Of a stretch of DNA of 64,000 nucleotides, positions 52,907 to 61,785 are shown piece by piece. Origin of the DNA: Pseudomonadota bacterium (lineage in GTDB: Bacteria; Pseudomonadota; Alphaproteobacteria; Rhodobacterales; Rhodobacteraceae); the NCBI GenBank assembly GCA_038533575.1, contig JBCAYL010000001.1:648226-712225 (forward strand), given 5' to 3'. A program made the position numbers and the translations under genes. The notes under the pieces were generated by a model that was given only the letters and a program-made list of their open reading frames with translations, had not been told where the DNA came from and did no database searches. Numbering within the stretch: the stretch's first letter is position 1; the number at the start of each line of letters is the position of its first letter.

Positions 52907-54279
52907 GTGACTTCTTCGCCGGGGGCCGGAGGCCGCGTGAAACGCGGGTCTTCTGGCGCAGTGTAAGGGGTGCGGAGCGCGCCATGGAGCGCCTCGAAGG
53001 GCCCGAAATCGTCGTAGACCGCGGATTGGATCGCCTGCTCCACGAGATGGTTGCGCGGAATGAGCGCCGGGTTCGCACCAGACATCAGTGCATGGTCCGG
53101 TGAGCGCGCCTGCCAGTCGGCGCGCCAGTCCTCGAAGCCGTCATGTTCGACAGCCTGAGCATCCTCTGCCAAGGCGCGGAAAGTATTCGTGAAATCAGCT
53201 TCCGCCTCGGCCATCATCGTCAGGAGCCCGGTGATCAGCTCCACCTCCGCGTCGCCCACCTCCTTCAGGCCCAGCTTCGCGCCGAAGGCCGTGCGCCACG
53301 CGCTCTGGTAGGCCGGGGCGAAGCCGTTCACGATCTCTGTGAAGTCCTCGATAGCCGCGTCCCTGTCGGGCATGAGCGGCAGGAGCGCCGTGGCCAGCTG
53401 CGCCATGTTCCAGGCGGCGATGTTGGGCTGGTTGGCGTAGGCGTAGCGGCCCATCTGATCGATGGAGGAAAAGACCCGTGCGGGGTCGTAGCCGTCCATG
53501 AAGGCACAGGGGCCGTAATCGATGGTGTCACCGGCGATGTGGGCATTGTCGGTGTTCATGACGCCATGGATGAACCCCACCGACATCCAGCGCGCCACGA
53601 GCGAAGCCTGCGCCGATACGGCGGCGGCGAGAAGCTCAGCGGGGCCAGCAGCGTCCGGGTAGTGGCGGGCGATGACGTGGGTGGTGAGCGCTTCGAGCGC
53701 GTCCACGTCACCCCGTGAGGCAAAGACCTGGAAGGTCCCCACGCGGATATGGGAGCGCGCCACGCGGGTGACGACCGCGCCGGGCAGCGGTGCCTCGCGC
53801 AGCACATCCTCGCCGGTCGTCACAAGCGCGAGCGCGCGGGTCGTGGGGATGCTGAGCGCGTGCATGGCCTCGCTGACGAGGTATTCGCGCAGTGCGGGCC
53901 CCACCCAGTTGCGCCCGTCACCCATGCGGGAATAGGGCGTCGGCCCCGATCCCTTGAGCTGAATGTCCCAGCGCGCGCCGCCCTTCACCACCTCGCCCAG
54001 AAGGATCGCGCGGCCATCGCCGAGCTGCGGGTTCCAGCTTCCGAACTGGTGCCCGGCGTAAAGCGCGGCGAGCGGCTCGGCCCCCTCGGGCACCGCGTTG
54101 CCGCCGAAGATCGCGGCTTTGTCCGCGTCGTCCATGTCGGGCAGGCCGAGCTCCGCGGCGAGCGCGTCGTTCCAGGCGCGCAGGCGCGGGGCGCGCACGG
54201 GGGTCGCCGGCAGTTTGGTGTAGAAGCGCTCCGGCAGGCGGGCGTAGCTGTTGTCGAAAGGGATCGTTCCCGCGCTCAT
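52885..54279 (-). CDS. selO: Protein adenylyltransferase SelO (YdiU family)
   Basis: 464-residue pseudokinase-fold AMPylator linked to redox stress in E. coli. Signatures are PLAALYAGHQFGSWNPQLGD, GRAILLGEVVKGGARWDIQL, KGSGPTPYSRMGDGRNWVGP, MSVGFIHGVMNTDNAHIAGD and IDYGPCAFMDGYDPARVFSS. A Cys sits three residues from the C-terminus (TFCGT), the position where eukaryotic homologues carry selenocysteine. Its ATG overlaps the GNAT gene stop (ATGA). It overlaps the convergent DMT gene at the 3' end. Confidence 0.95.
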   Translation of the reverse strand: MSAGTIPFDNSYARLPERFYTKLPATPVRAPRLRAWNDALAAELGLPDMDDADKAAIFGGNAVPEGAEPLAALYAGHQFGSWNPQLGDGRAILLGEVVKGGARWDIQLKGSGPTPYSRMGDGRNWVGPALREYLVSEAMHALSIPTTRALALVTTGEDVLREAPLPGAVVTRVARSHIRVGTFQVFASRGDVDALEALTTHVIARHYPDAAGPAELLAAAVSAQASLVARWMSVGFIHGVMNTDNAHIAGDTIDYGPCAFMDGYDPARVFSSIDQMGRYAYANQPNIAAWNMAQLATALLPLMPDRDAAIEDFTEIVNGFAPAYQSAWRTAFGAKLGLKEVGDAEVELITGLLTMMAEAEADFTNTFRALAEDAQAVEHDGFEDWRADWQARSPDHALMSGANPALIPRNHLVEQAIQSAVYDDFGPFEALHGALRTPYTAPEDPRFTRPPAPGEEVTQTFCGT

Positions 54280-54734
54280 GTCAGCGTCCGCACCATCAGG
54301 CTGTAGCGCTCCCGCGCCTCGAAGCCCGAGCGCGCGTAGCTCCGTCGCGCGGCCTCGTTGCGCATGTCCACCTCGAGCGCGAGTGACATCGCGCCTTTCT
54401 CGCCGAGATAATGCGACAGCGCATGGAGCGCGTCGCCGCCGATGCCGCGCCCGCGGACAGCCGGCCTCAGGTAGAATTCGTCGAGATAGGCGTCGAGCCC
54501 GCCATATTCGAGCGACCAGCCGTAGCAGACGAGCGCGTAGCCTGCGGGCGCACGTCTCGGCCCGATCAGGAAGACCTCGCCGTGCGGGGAGCCCTCGAGC
54601 AGGGGGCTGAGCGCGCGCTGCCGGTGCGCCTCGTCCGTGTCGATGCCTTCCTCGTGGTGAAAGGCCGCCACGAGCGGCGCGAGGATGGGCAAGTCCTCGA
54701 CAGTGGCCCGATGGATGGCGGTGCGCGGGCTCAT
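54276..54734 (-). CDS. GNAT family N-acetyltransferase
   Basis: 152-residue acetyltransferase. The acetyl-CoA motif is FYLRPAVRGRGIGGDALHAL, and the C-terminal strand-helix is SLALEVDMRNEAARRSYARS followed by GFEARERYSLM. It lies in a compact iunH-like - GNAT - selO operon with four-base ATGA overlaps at both ends. Substrate unknown. Confidence 0.85.
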   Translation of the reverse strand: MSPRTAIHRATVEDLPILAPLVAAFHHEEGIDTDEAHRQRALSPLLEGSPHGEVFLIGPRRAPAGYALVCYGWSLEYGGLDAYLDEFYLRPAVRGRGIGGDALHALSHYLGEKGAMSLALEVDMRNEAARRSYARSGFEARERYSLMVRTLT

Positions 54735-55660
54735 AGCGTGGCCAGCCTGTGGGAGAGCAGCGTGAAAAAGCGCGTGCGGTCGCCGTCGCCGAGGAAGGTG
54801 GCATTCTTGGGGCGGTCCGTCACGGCCCACCAATCGGCGACGGTCATGCCGCGCGTGAGCGGGCTCTCCACCTCGATCTCCACGTTGATCTCGCGCCCGC
54901 TAAAGAGCGTCGGATCGATGAGATGGGCGATCACGCAGGGATCGTGCAGCGGCGCGCCGGCCGAGCCGTACTTGGCGACGTCGAAGCGCTCAAAGAAATC
55001 CGTCCACCCCGTCACGGCGTCGCCCACTGGCGTGCCGAGGCCCTTCATGGCCGCAATCCACTCCGCCGAGGTGAGCATCTTGTGGGTAAGATCGAGCGGC
55101 GCGACCGTGAGCTTCACGCCGGATTTGAACACCTTTTCAGCGGCTTCCGGGTCCACGTAGATGTTGAACTCGGCGGCGGGCGTGATGTTGCCCACCTCGA
55201 AATAGGCCCCGCCCATGAGCACGATCTCCGCGATCCGCCCGGCGATGTCAGGGGCCCGCTCAAGCGCCGTGGCGATATTGGTGAGCGGGCCGAGGGGGCA
55301 GAGCGTGACACCGTCGGTGCTGCGCACGGTCTCGATGATGAAATCCACCGCGTGCATCTCTTGCAGCGGCATCGTGGGATCGGCGTGCTCGACCCCGTTG
55401 AGCCCGGTCTGGCCATGGACATGCTCCGCCGTGACGAGCGCCCGCCCCATGGGCCGGTCGCAGCCCGCGAAGACGGGCACGTCGGTGCGCCCCGCCAGTT
55501 CGCAGACGATGCGGGCATTCTTGGCTGTCAGCTCCAGCGGGACATTGCCCGCCACGGCCGTGATCCCCAGCACCTCGATCTCCTCGGGCGAGGCGAGGGC
55601 GAGGAGGATGGCCACGGCATCGTCCTGGCCGGGATCCGTGTCGATGATGATCTTGCGCAT
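54731..55660 (-). CDS. Inosine/uridine-preferring nucleoside hydrolase
   Basis: 309-residue calcium-dependent N-ribosyl hydrolase. The metal and ribose-binding Asp cluster is IIIDTDPGQDDAVAILLALA. VTLCPLGPLTNIATAL is the family's conserved loop, GAYFEVGNITPAAEFNIYVD the substrate pocket, and DPCVIAHLIDPTLF the distal Asp. Role is nucleoside salvage. First gene of the operon with the GNAT enzyme and selO. Confidence 0.93.
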   Translation of the reverse strand: MRKIIIDTDPGQDDAVAILLALASPEEIEVLGITAVAGNVPLELTAKNARIVCELAGRTDVPVFAGCDRPMGRALVTAEHVHGQTGLNGVEHADPTMPLQEMHAVDFIIETVRSTDGVTLCPLGPLTNIATALERAPDIAGRIAEIVLMGGAYFEVGNITPAAEFNIYVDPEAAEKVFKSGVKLTVAPLDLTHKMLTSAEWIAAMKGLGTPVGDAVTGWTDFFERFDVAKYGSAGAPLHDPCVIAHLIDPTLFSGREINVEIEVESPLTRGMTVADWWAVTDRPKNATFLGDGDRTRFFTLLSHRLATL

Positions 55661-55708
55661 GGGGCAGACGTGGTGGGATTTGCGCGCGATGTCCAGACCG
55701 CGCGGGGC

Positions 55709-56512
55709 CTAGCGGCGCTTCTCGGCCTCCCAGAGCGCGTCCATCTCGGCGAGCGTGGCGTCCTTCGGCGTCCGGCCTTCGGCGGCGAGCGCGGCCTCGA
55801 TCCCTCGGAAGCGGCGCGTGAACTTTGCATTCGTGGCACGCAGCGCCGTTTCGGGATCCACGCCGAGATGCCGCCCGATATTGACCACGACGAAGAGGAG
55901 ATCGCCGAACTCCTCCTCGATATGGGCCGGGTCTTCGCCCTCGCGCGCCTCCACGAGCTCCCGCGTCTCCTCGGTGAGCTTGGCGAGCACGTCCTCCACA
56001 TCGGTCCAGTCAAAGCCCACGCGCGCCGCGCGCTTCTGGAGCTTGAGCGCGCGCATGAGCGCGGGCAGGCCCATCGCCACGCCGTCGAGAACGCCCGTCT
56101 CGGCCTTGCCCGCGCGTTCGGCAGCCTTGATCTGCTCCCAGTCCTGGACCTGCTGTTCGGCGCTTTTCTCGCGGCTCTCGTCGCCGAAGACATGGGGGTG
56201 GCGGGCGACCATCTTGTCGGAGATCTTGTCGGCGATGCTCGCAAAGCTGAAGAGCCCGCGCTCCTCCCCGATGGCGGCGTGGTAGACCGATTGCAGGAGG
56301 AGATCGCCAAGCTCGCCCTCGAGTTCGTCCCAGGCCTCGCGGTCAATGGCATCGGCCACCTCGTAGGCCTCCTCGATCGTGTAGGGCGCGATGGTTGCGA
56401 AGGTCTGCTCGATGTCCCACGGGCAGCCCGTCTCCGGGTCGCGTAGGCGGCGCATGATCTCCAGGAGCCGTGGCATGCCGCCCTTCGGATCGTGCACGAG
56501 ATCCTCTGCCAT
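55709..56512 (-). CDS. mazG: Nucleoside triphosphate pyrophosphohydrolase MazG
   Basis: 267-residue house-cleaning NTP pyrophosphatase with two MazG domains. First: DPETGCPWDIEQTFATIAPY, TIEEAYEVADAIDREAWDEL with EGELGDLLLQ (ExxE...ExxD pattern). Second: VLAKLTEETRELVEAREGED, HIEEEFGDLLFVVVNIGRHL. ATG 56512 begins the conserved MAEDLVHDPKGGMPRLLEIM; longer open frame upstream has no family character. Divergent from the amidohydrolase operon. Confidence 0.96.
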   Translation of the reverse strand: MAEDLVHDPKGGMPRLLEIMRRLRDPETGCPWDIEQTFATIAPYTIEEAYEVADAIDREAWDELEGELGDLLLQSVYHAAIGEERGLFSFASIADKISDKMVARHPHVFGDESREKSAEQQVQDWEQIKAAERAGKAETGVLDGVAMGLPALMRALKLQKRAARVGFDWTDVEDVLAKLTEETRELVEAREGEDPAHIEEEFGDLLFVVVNIGRHLGVDPETALRATNAKFTRRFRGIEAALAAEGRTPKDATLAEMDALWEAEKRR

Positions 56513-56560
56513 TGCGCTTTCCTCCGCCGCCTGTAGCTTGGCCGGATAGGAGGACAGCCC

Positions 56561-57721
56561 ATGCCCATCGTCAACCGCATCGCGGAGTTCGCCGAGGACA
56601 TGACGGCCTGGCGGCGGCACCTCCACCAGCATCCGGAGCTCGGGTTCGACTGCCACGGGACGGCGGCTTTCGTCGTGGAGCGGCTGCGCGAGTTCGGCGT
56701 GGACGAGATCCATGAAGGTATCGCGACGAGCGGGGTCGTGGCGCTGATCGAGGGCAAGGGGCAGGGGCCGACGATCGGCCTGCGCGCGGATATGGACGCG
56801 CTGCCAATGGAAGAGACCTCTGGCGCGGACTGGGCCTCGACGGTGCCGGGCAAGATGCATGCCTGCGGCCATGACGGGCACACCACCATGCTCCTCGGGG
56901 CCGCGCGCTATCTCGCGGAGACGCGCAATTTCGCGGGCCGCGTGGCGCTCATCTTCCAGCCCGCCGAAGAGGGCGGGGGCGGCGGCAACGTCATGGTCGA
57001 GGAGGGCATGATGGACCGCTTCGACATCGCGCAGGTCTACGGCATCCATAACGTCCCGGGCATCGAGGAGGGCGCGTTCTATACCGCTCCGGGCCCGCTT
57101 CTCGCGGCGGTCGATACTTTCCATGTCGATATCACGGGCGTGGGCGGGCACGGCGCCTATCCGCACGAAACGAAAGACCCGGTCGCCGCCGCCGTGGCCA
57201 TCGCGGGCGCAATGGGCACCATCGTGAGCCGAAATCACAAGGCGCTCGACGATCTCGTCGTCTCCGTCACGATGATCCATGCCGGATCGGCCGACAACGT
57301 CATCCCCGGTGCGGCCTATCTCGGCGGCACGGTGCGCACCTTCGATCCCGAGGTGCAGGCCATGGTCATGCGCCGGATGGAGCAGATCGTGGCGGGCCAT
57401 GCCGCGGCCTACGACTTGGAGGCGACGCTGCGCTACGAGAAGGGCTACCCGGCGACGGTCAACGATCCCAAGGCGGCGGCTTTCGCAGCGGATGTCGCGC
57501 GGCAGGTTTCGGCCAACGTGGACGACAACACGGGCCGCGAGATGGGGGCGGAGGATTTCAGCTACATGCTTCAGGCCCGCCCCGGCGCGTTTCTCTTCCT
57601 CGGCATTGGCGAGGCGGCGGGCCTTCACAACCCGGCCTACGATTTCAATGACGATATCGCCCCGGTGGGCGCGTCGTTCTTTGCCAAGCTCGTCGAAACC
57701 GCGCAGCCCGTCAGCCCATGA
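56561..57721 (+). CDS. M20 family amidohydrolase
   Basis: 386-residue metal-dependent amidohydrolase of the hippurate/N-acyl-amino-acid type. The metal site includes HACGHDGHTTMLLGAA and FQPAEEGGGGGNVMVEEG. Dimerisation domain about residues 180-290 (TGVGGHGAYPHETKDPVAAA, MIHAGSADNVIPGAAYLGGT). MGAEDFSYMLQARPGAFLFL carries the late metal-ligand region. First gene of an operon with an aminotransferase and two ureohydrolases, which suggests N-acyl or guanidino/amine catabolism. Confidence 0.92.
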   Translation: MPIVNRIAEFAEDMTAWRRHLHQHPELGFDCHGTAAFVVERLREFGVDEIHEGIATSGVVALIEGKGQGPTIGLRADMDALPMEETSGADWASTVPGKMHACGHDGHTTMLLGAARYLAETRNFAGRVALIFQPAEEGGGGGNVMVEEGMMDRFDIAQVYGIHNVPGIEEGAFYTAPGPLLAAVDTFHVDITGVGGHGAYPHETKDPVAAAVAIAGAMGTIVSRNHKALDDLVVSVTMIHAGSADNVIPGAAYLGGTVRTFDPEVQAMVMRRMEQIVAGHAAAYDLEATLRYEKGYPATVNDPKAAAFAADVARQVSANVDDNTGREMGAEDFSYMLQARPGAFLFLGIGEAAGLHNPAYDFNDDIAPVGASFFAKLVETAQPVSP

Positions 57722-59061
57722 ACGACCTCACGCAGATGGACATGGCGCATGCCTTGCGCCCATGGCAGTTCACGGGCGGCGAGCCGCCCGTCGTCATCGA
57801 GCGCGGGGAGGGCTGCAGCGTCTGGGATGTGTCGGGCGCGAAGTATCTCGACGCCGTGGGAGGCCTCTGGAACACGAATATCGGGCTCGGACGCCGCGAA
57901 ATGGCCGAGGCCATCGCCCAGCAGGCCGAAAAGCTCGCCTTTTCCAGCACCTTCGGGGACATGTCGAACGCGCCCTCCGCGGCGCTTTCGGCCAAGCTCG
58001 CGCATCTGGCGCCCACGGGGCTCACCCACGTGCATTTCACGACAGGCGGCTCCACGGCCATCGACTCGGCCTATCGGATGGCCTGCTTCGTGCAGGCCGC
58101 GCGGGGCTTCGAGGGGCGCCACCACATCATCGCGCGTGAACACGCCTATCACGGCTCAACCCATATCAGCATGTCCATCGGCAACCGCGACGGGGACCGC
58201 GCGCCAGAATTCCGCTACGAGACTCAGACGATCCACCACATCTCCGCCCCCGACACGCTCCGCGGCGGGGCGACGGTTGCAGGCTGCGTGGCCGAACTCG
58301 AAGCCAAGATCGCGGAGATCGGAGCAGAGCGCGTCGCCGCCTTCTTCGCCGAGCCGATCCAGGCCTCGGGCGGCGTCATCATGCCGCCAGAGGGATATCT
58401 CAAGGCCATGGCCGAGACCTGCCAGCGCCACGGCATCCTCTTCGTCGCCGACGAGGTCGTCACCGGCTTCGGCCGCATCGGGCACATCTTCGCCTCCGAG
58501 GATCGCTACGGCGCGCGCCCCGATATCCTGTGCTGCGCCAAGGGGCTGTCCTCCGGCTATCAGCCCATCGGCGCGATGCTCTTTTCCGATGCGATCTGGG
58601 AGACCCTCGCCGCCGAGCCGCGCTGGTACACGTCGGGCTACACCTATTCGGGGCACCCAGTTGCCTCCGCGGCGGCGCTCAAGAACATCGAGATCATCGA
58701 GCGGGAAGGCCTCTGCGCCCGCGCGCTCGAAGTGGGCACCCTCTTTCAGGAGGGGCTCGCCACGCTCCGAGATCTCCCACTCGTGGGCGATGTGCGCGGC
58801 GAGGCGCTCATCGGCTGCGTGGAGAACGTGGCCGACAAGGAGACCCTCGCGCTCCTGCCCGAGGAGATCGATGTGGGCCGCCGGATCTCGGAGTCCGCGC
58901 AGAAGCGAGGGCTCCTCGTGCGGCCGCTCGGGCACCTCAACGTCATGTCGCCTGCGCTGACGATCTCGGAGGCCGAGGTCGCGTTCTGCGTCGAAACGCT
59001 GGGCGCAGCGATCCGGGAGGTGGCCGACGGGCTCACGCGAGAGAACGTGAGGATCGGCTGA
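57718..59061 (+). CDS. Class III PLP-dependent aminotransferase
   Basis: 447-residue omega-amine/omega-amino-acid transaminase type. VIERGEGCSVWDVSGAKYLD opens the family fold. LFVADEVVTGFGRIGHIFAS carries the Asp that contacts the PLP ring, and DILCCAKGLSSGYQPIGAML the PLP Lys. TTGGSTAIDSAYRMACFVQA binds the phosphate. Coupled to the amidohydrolase by an ATGA overlap and one base ahead of the first ureohydrolase. Likely deaminates an amine or omega-amino acid such as GABA or putrescine in this operon. Confidence 0.92.
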   Translation: MNDLTQMDMAHALRPWQFTGGEPPVVIERGEGCSVWDVSGAKYLDAVGGLWNTNIGLGRREMAEAIAQQAEKLAFSSTFGDMSNAPSAALSAKLAHLAPTGLTHVHFTTGGSTAIDSAYRMACFVQAARGFEGRHHIIAREHAYHGSTHISMSIGNRDGDRAPEFRYETQTIHHISAPDTLRGGATVAGCVAELEAKIAEIGAERVAAFFAEPIQASGGVIMPPEGYLKAMAETCQRHGILFVADEVVTGFGRIGHIFASEDRYGARPDILCCAKGLSSGYQPIGAMLFSDAIWETLAAEPRWYTSGYTYSGHPVASAAALKNIEIIEREGLCARALEVGTLFQEGLATLRDLPLVGDVRGEALIGCVENVADKETLALLPEEIDVGRRISESAQKRGLLVRPLGHLNVMSPALTISEAEVAFCVETLGAAIREVADGLTRENVRIG

Positions 59062-59062
59062 C

Positions 59063-60037
59063 ATGGCGTTGAAAGATAGCGAAAATGACGTCGATGGCGC
59101 GTTCACGCGGGAGGCGCGGACCGGGCTCTCCTTCGAGAACGCTTTCGGCGGCGCGCTCTCCTTCATGCGGCGGCGCTACACGAAGGACCTCACGGGGGCG
59201 GACCTCGCCATCACCGGCGTGCCTTTCGATCAGGCGGTGACCAACCGGCCTGGCACGCGGCTCGGGCCCCGCGCGATCCGGGAGGCCTCCACGCTGCAGC
59301 CCTGCGATCCGCCTTATGGATGGGATATCAATCCTTTGGTGGATAATGTTCTCGTCGATTACGGAGATCTCGCCTTCGACTACGCGAAGGTTGCAGACTT
59401 TCCTGCCGCGCTCGAGACCCATATCGCGGGCATCCTCGCGGCGGGCGCGGGCAGCCTCGCGCTCGGCGGGGATCATTACATCACGTACCCGATCCTGAAG
59501 GCCCACGCGGCGCGCTTCGGACCGATCTCGCTCCTGCAGTTCGACGCCCATACCGATACCTGGGCCGATGACGACGAGACCCGCATCGACCACGGCACGA
59601 TGTTCTACAAAGCCGCGAAGGCGGGCATCATCGATGTGGCGCATTCCGTGCAGGTGGGCATCCGGACGCTCAACCCGGACACGCTGGGCGTGCCCATCAT
59701 TGACGCGCCGGAGGTCCATGAAGACTGGCGCGAGGCGGTGGCGAAAATCAAGAGAATACTTGGGGATAGGCCCACATACCTCACCTTCGATATCGATTGT
59801 CTGGACCCGGCCTTCGCGCCCGGGACCGGCACGCCGGTGTCGGGTGGCTTGAGCTCCGCGCAGGCGCTTGCCATGCTGCGCGGGCTGCGGGGGATCAACA
59901 TGGTGGGCGGCGATGTCGTCGAGGTCTCTCCGCCCTATGACGCCGGCAACGCGACCGCCATCGCGGGCGCCCACGTCGCCATGGAGCTCGCCTGCCTTTA
60001 TTGCTGGAACCTCCGCCAGCGCCGTGAGCACCCCTAG
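59063..60037 (+). CDS. speB: Agmatinase/ureohydrolase family protein 1
   Basis: 324-residue manganese ureohydrolase. Metal-binding motifs are GGDHYITYPI, LQFDAHTDTWADDDETRIDH and TFDIDCLDPAFAPGTGTPVS. VEVSPPYDAGNATAIAGAH closes the fold. Hydrolyses a guanidino compound to urea and an amine; agmatine is the default guess. A paralogue follows 60 bases later, so the two probably differ in substrate. Confidence 0.9.
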   Translation: MALKDSENDVDGAFTREARTGLSFENAFGGALSFMRRRYTKDLTGADLAITGVPFDQAVTNRPGTRLGPRAIREASTLQPCDPPYGWDINPLVDNVLVDYGDLAFDYAKVADFPAALETHIAGILAAGAGSLALGGDHYITYPILKAHAARFGPISLLQFDAHTDTWADDDETRIDHGTMFYKAAKAGIIDVAHSVQVGIRTLNPDTLGVPIIDAPEVHEDWREAVAKIKRILGDRPTYLTFDIDCLDPAFAPGTGTPVSGGLSSAQALAMLRGLRGINMVGGDVVEVSPPYDAGNATAIAGAHVAMELACLYCWNLRQRREHP

Positions 60038-60097
60038 AGCGCGACGCCCCGCTTCATCTTTCCAAGAATACCTCAATTCAGAAGGCGCCCCACGCCC

Positions 60098-61039
60098 ATG
60101 CCCAGCCAGCCCATCTCCGGTAACGACCTCGCCCGCTTCTCGGGCCCGCAGACCTTCATGCGCCTGCCCGCGCGGGAGACGGCCGAGGGCCTCGACGTGG
60201 CTTTCATCGGCATTCCCATGGATATCGGCACCTCCTGGCGCTCGGGCACGCGCTTCGGGCCCAAGCAACTCCGTCAGGAAAGCGCGATGATCCGCCCCTA
60301 CAACATCCAGACGGGGGCCGCGCCTTTCGACGGGCTCGAGATCGGCGATCTGGGCGATATCCCGATCAACACGTTTTCGCTCAGCGAGACTATTCGCATC
60401 ATTACAGAGTATTACGCGGAGGTGCTCACGCATGATGCGATTCCGGTGGCCCTCGGCGGAGACCACTCGCTGACCCTCCCGGTGCTGCGGGCCATCGCCA
60501 GGAAGCACGGGCCAGTCGCGCTCGTGCACGTGGATGCCCATGCCGACGTCAACGACGAGATGTTCGGCGAACGCGAGACGCACGGCACGGTCTTCCGCCG
60601 GGCCTACGAGGAGGGTTTGATCCTCCCGGACAAGGTTTTCCAGATCGGTCTGCGCGGGACGGGCTACACGGCCGAAGACTTCACAGAGGCGCAGGGCTGG
60701 GGCTTTAACATGACGCTGGCGCCGGAGATCTGGGGCAAGAGCCTTGCCCCGCTTGCCGCTGAAATCCTGACCAAAATCGGCAATCGACCCACCTACATCA
60801 CCTACGACATCGACAGCCTCGACCCGGCCTTCGCGCCCGGCACGGGCACGCCCGAGATCGGCGGGCTGACCACGTGGCAGGCGATGGAGCTGATCCGTGG
60901 CCTGCGCGGGCTCAACATCGTGGGATGCGATCTCGTGGAGGTCTCTCCGCCCTACGATCCCTCGGGCAACACAGCGCTCGTGGGCGCGAACCTCGTCTTC
61001 GAACTGCTCTCGGTCCTGCCGGGCGTGCCCTACCGTTAG
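60098..61039 (+). CDS. Agmatinase/ureohydrolase family protein 2
   Basis: 313-residue paralogue of the preceding gene. Metal motifs GGDHSLTLPV, HVDAHADVNDEMFGERETHG and TYDIDSLDPAFAPGTGTPEI are all present. HGTVFRRAYEEGLI and QIGLRGTGYTAEDFTEAQ resemble guanidinobutyrase/guanidinopropionase-type members, so a guanidino acid substrate is plausible. Sequence divergence between the two neighbours is substantial, so this is not a recent tandem copy. Confidence 0.88.
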   Translation: MPSQPISGNDLARFSGPQTFMRLPARETAEGLDVAFIGIPMDIGTSWRSGTRFGPKQLRQESAMIRPYNIQTGAAPFDGLEIGDLGDIPINTFSLSETIRIITEYYAEVLTHDAIPVALGGDHSLTLPVLRAIARKHGPVALVHVDAHADVNDEMFGERETHGTVFRRAYEEGLILPDKVFQIGLRGTGYTAEDFTEAQGWGFNMTLAPEIWGKSLAPLAAEILTKIGNRPTYITYDIDSLDPAFAPGTGTPEIGGLTTWQAMELIRGLRGLNIVGCDLVEVSPPYDPSGNTALVGANLVFELLSVLPGVPYR

Positions 61040-61109
61040 GCGGCCTGCTCCCGCTGCCTTGTCCCGGCGTCAGCCTTGCCCCGGGCCAGGGGAGACCCAC
61101 ACTCACGCC

Positions 61110-61496
61110 ATGAAGACGACCCTCCTGATCCTAGCCCTCGTGGGTGCTGCCATGGCCTTTTTCCGATTGATGCCCGTCACGCCGGAGAGCGGCCCGGGCC
61201 GCCCAGAAATCCGCGACGTCGGCGATTACAGCTCGGAGGGCGGGCACTATGCCGTGCGACCGGCGGAGCTCGTGGAGTTTCCGGTGCTGATCGAGCGGAT
61301 TGAGGCCACACCGCGCACGCGCCAGCTCGCGGAGGGGGTCTACCTCCACCATTCGCTCTTCTGGGGGTTTCCGGATGTCACCCATGTCTGGCAGGAGGCC
61401 GACCACGTGCACCTCGCGAGCCACCTTGTCGTGGGGCGTGCCGACTTCGGCGCCAACCGGCGCCGCATCGAGGGGTGGCTCTCGGGGCTCCGCTAG
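61110..61496 (+). CDS. DUF1499 family protein
   Basis: 128 residues with an N-terminal hydrophobic segment (TTLLILALVGAAMAFFRL) acting as signal or anchor. The body shows the DUF1499 pattern: RQLAEGVYLHHSLFWGFPDV, VWQEADHVHLASHLVVGRAD and the closing FGANRRRIEGWLSGL. Function unknown. It is in the same direction as the ureohydrolase operon, 70 bases after it, and converges with a small secreted protein gene. Confidence 0.82.
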   Translation: MKTTLLILALVGAAMAFFRLMPVTPESGPGRPEIRDVGDYSSEGGHYAVRPAELVEFPVLIERIEATPRTRQLAEGVYLHHSLFWGFPDVTHVWQEADHVHLASHLVVGRADFGANRRRIEGWLSGLR

Positions 61497-61502
61497 GCGC
61501 GC

Positions 61503-61724
61503 TCACGCGCTCAGGCAGCCCTCGCTCAGCTCGCGCCACATGGTGTTGTTCAGGCTCATCTGGCACTGCGCCGTGAAGGTGCGGCCCGAGATGGTGAAAC
61601 AGGTGATGTCGCCCATTTCAAACCGTTCACCGGAGGACCCGCGGCACCAGCAATCGAGCGCGGGATTGGTCTCCGCGGTCGCCGATCCGGCCAGGAAGAT
61701 GAGAGAGAGGATGAGTTTACGCAT
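61503..61724 (-). CDS. Small secreted cysteine-containing protein
   Basis: 73 residues not assigned to a family. A signal peptide is clear (MRKLILSLIFLAGSATAETN). The mature part of about 55 residues has five cysteines, including a CWC pair (ALDCWCRGSSGERF, then GDITCFTISGRTFTAQCQMS and EGCLSA). ATG 61724 is preferred over an upstream in-frame ATG at 61775. Likely periplasmic or extracellular with disulfides. Confidence 0.7.
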   Translation of the reverse strand: MRKLILSLIFLAGSATAETNPALDCWCRGSSGERFEMGDITCFTISGRTFTAQCQMSLNNTMWRELSEGCLSA

Positions 61725-61749
61725 GGTTAAGCGTACCACGGACGCCCCC

Positions 61750-61779
61750 TTGACCAAAATGCCAGCGCGTCGCACCTAG
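61750..61779 (+). promoter_or_regulatory. Putative prfA promoter giving a near-leaderless mRNA
   Basis: TTGACC (61750-61755), 18-base spacer, then ACCTAG (61774-61779). The prfA ATG is only seven bases after the -10 hexamer and no Shine-Dalgarno is present, so transcription could start at or next to the A of the ATG. Confidence 0.35.
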
Positions 61780-61785
61780 GCCGCC

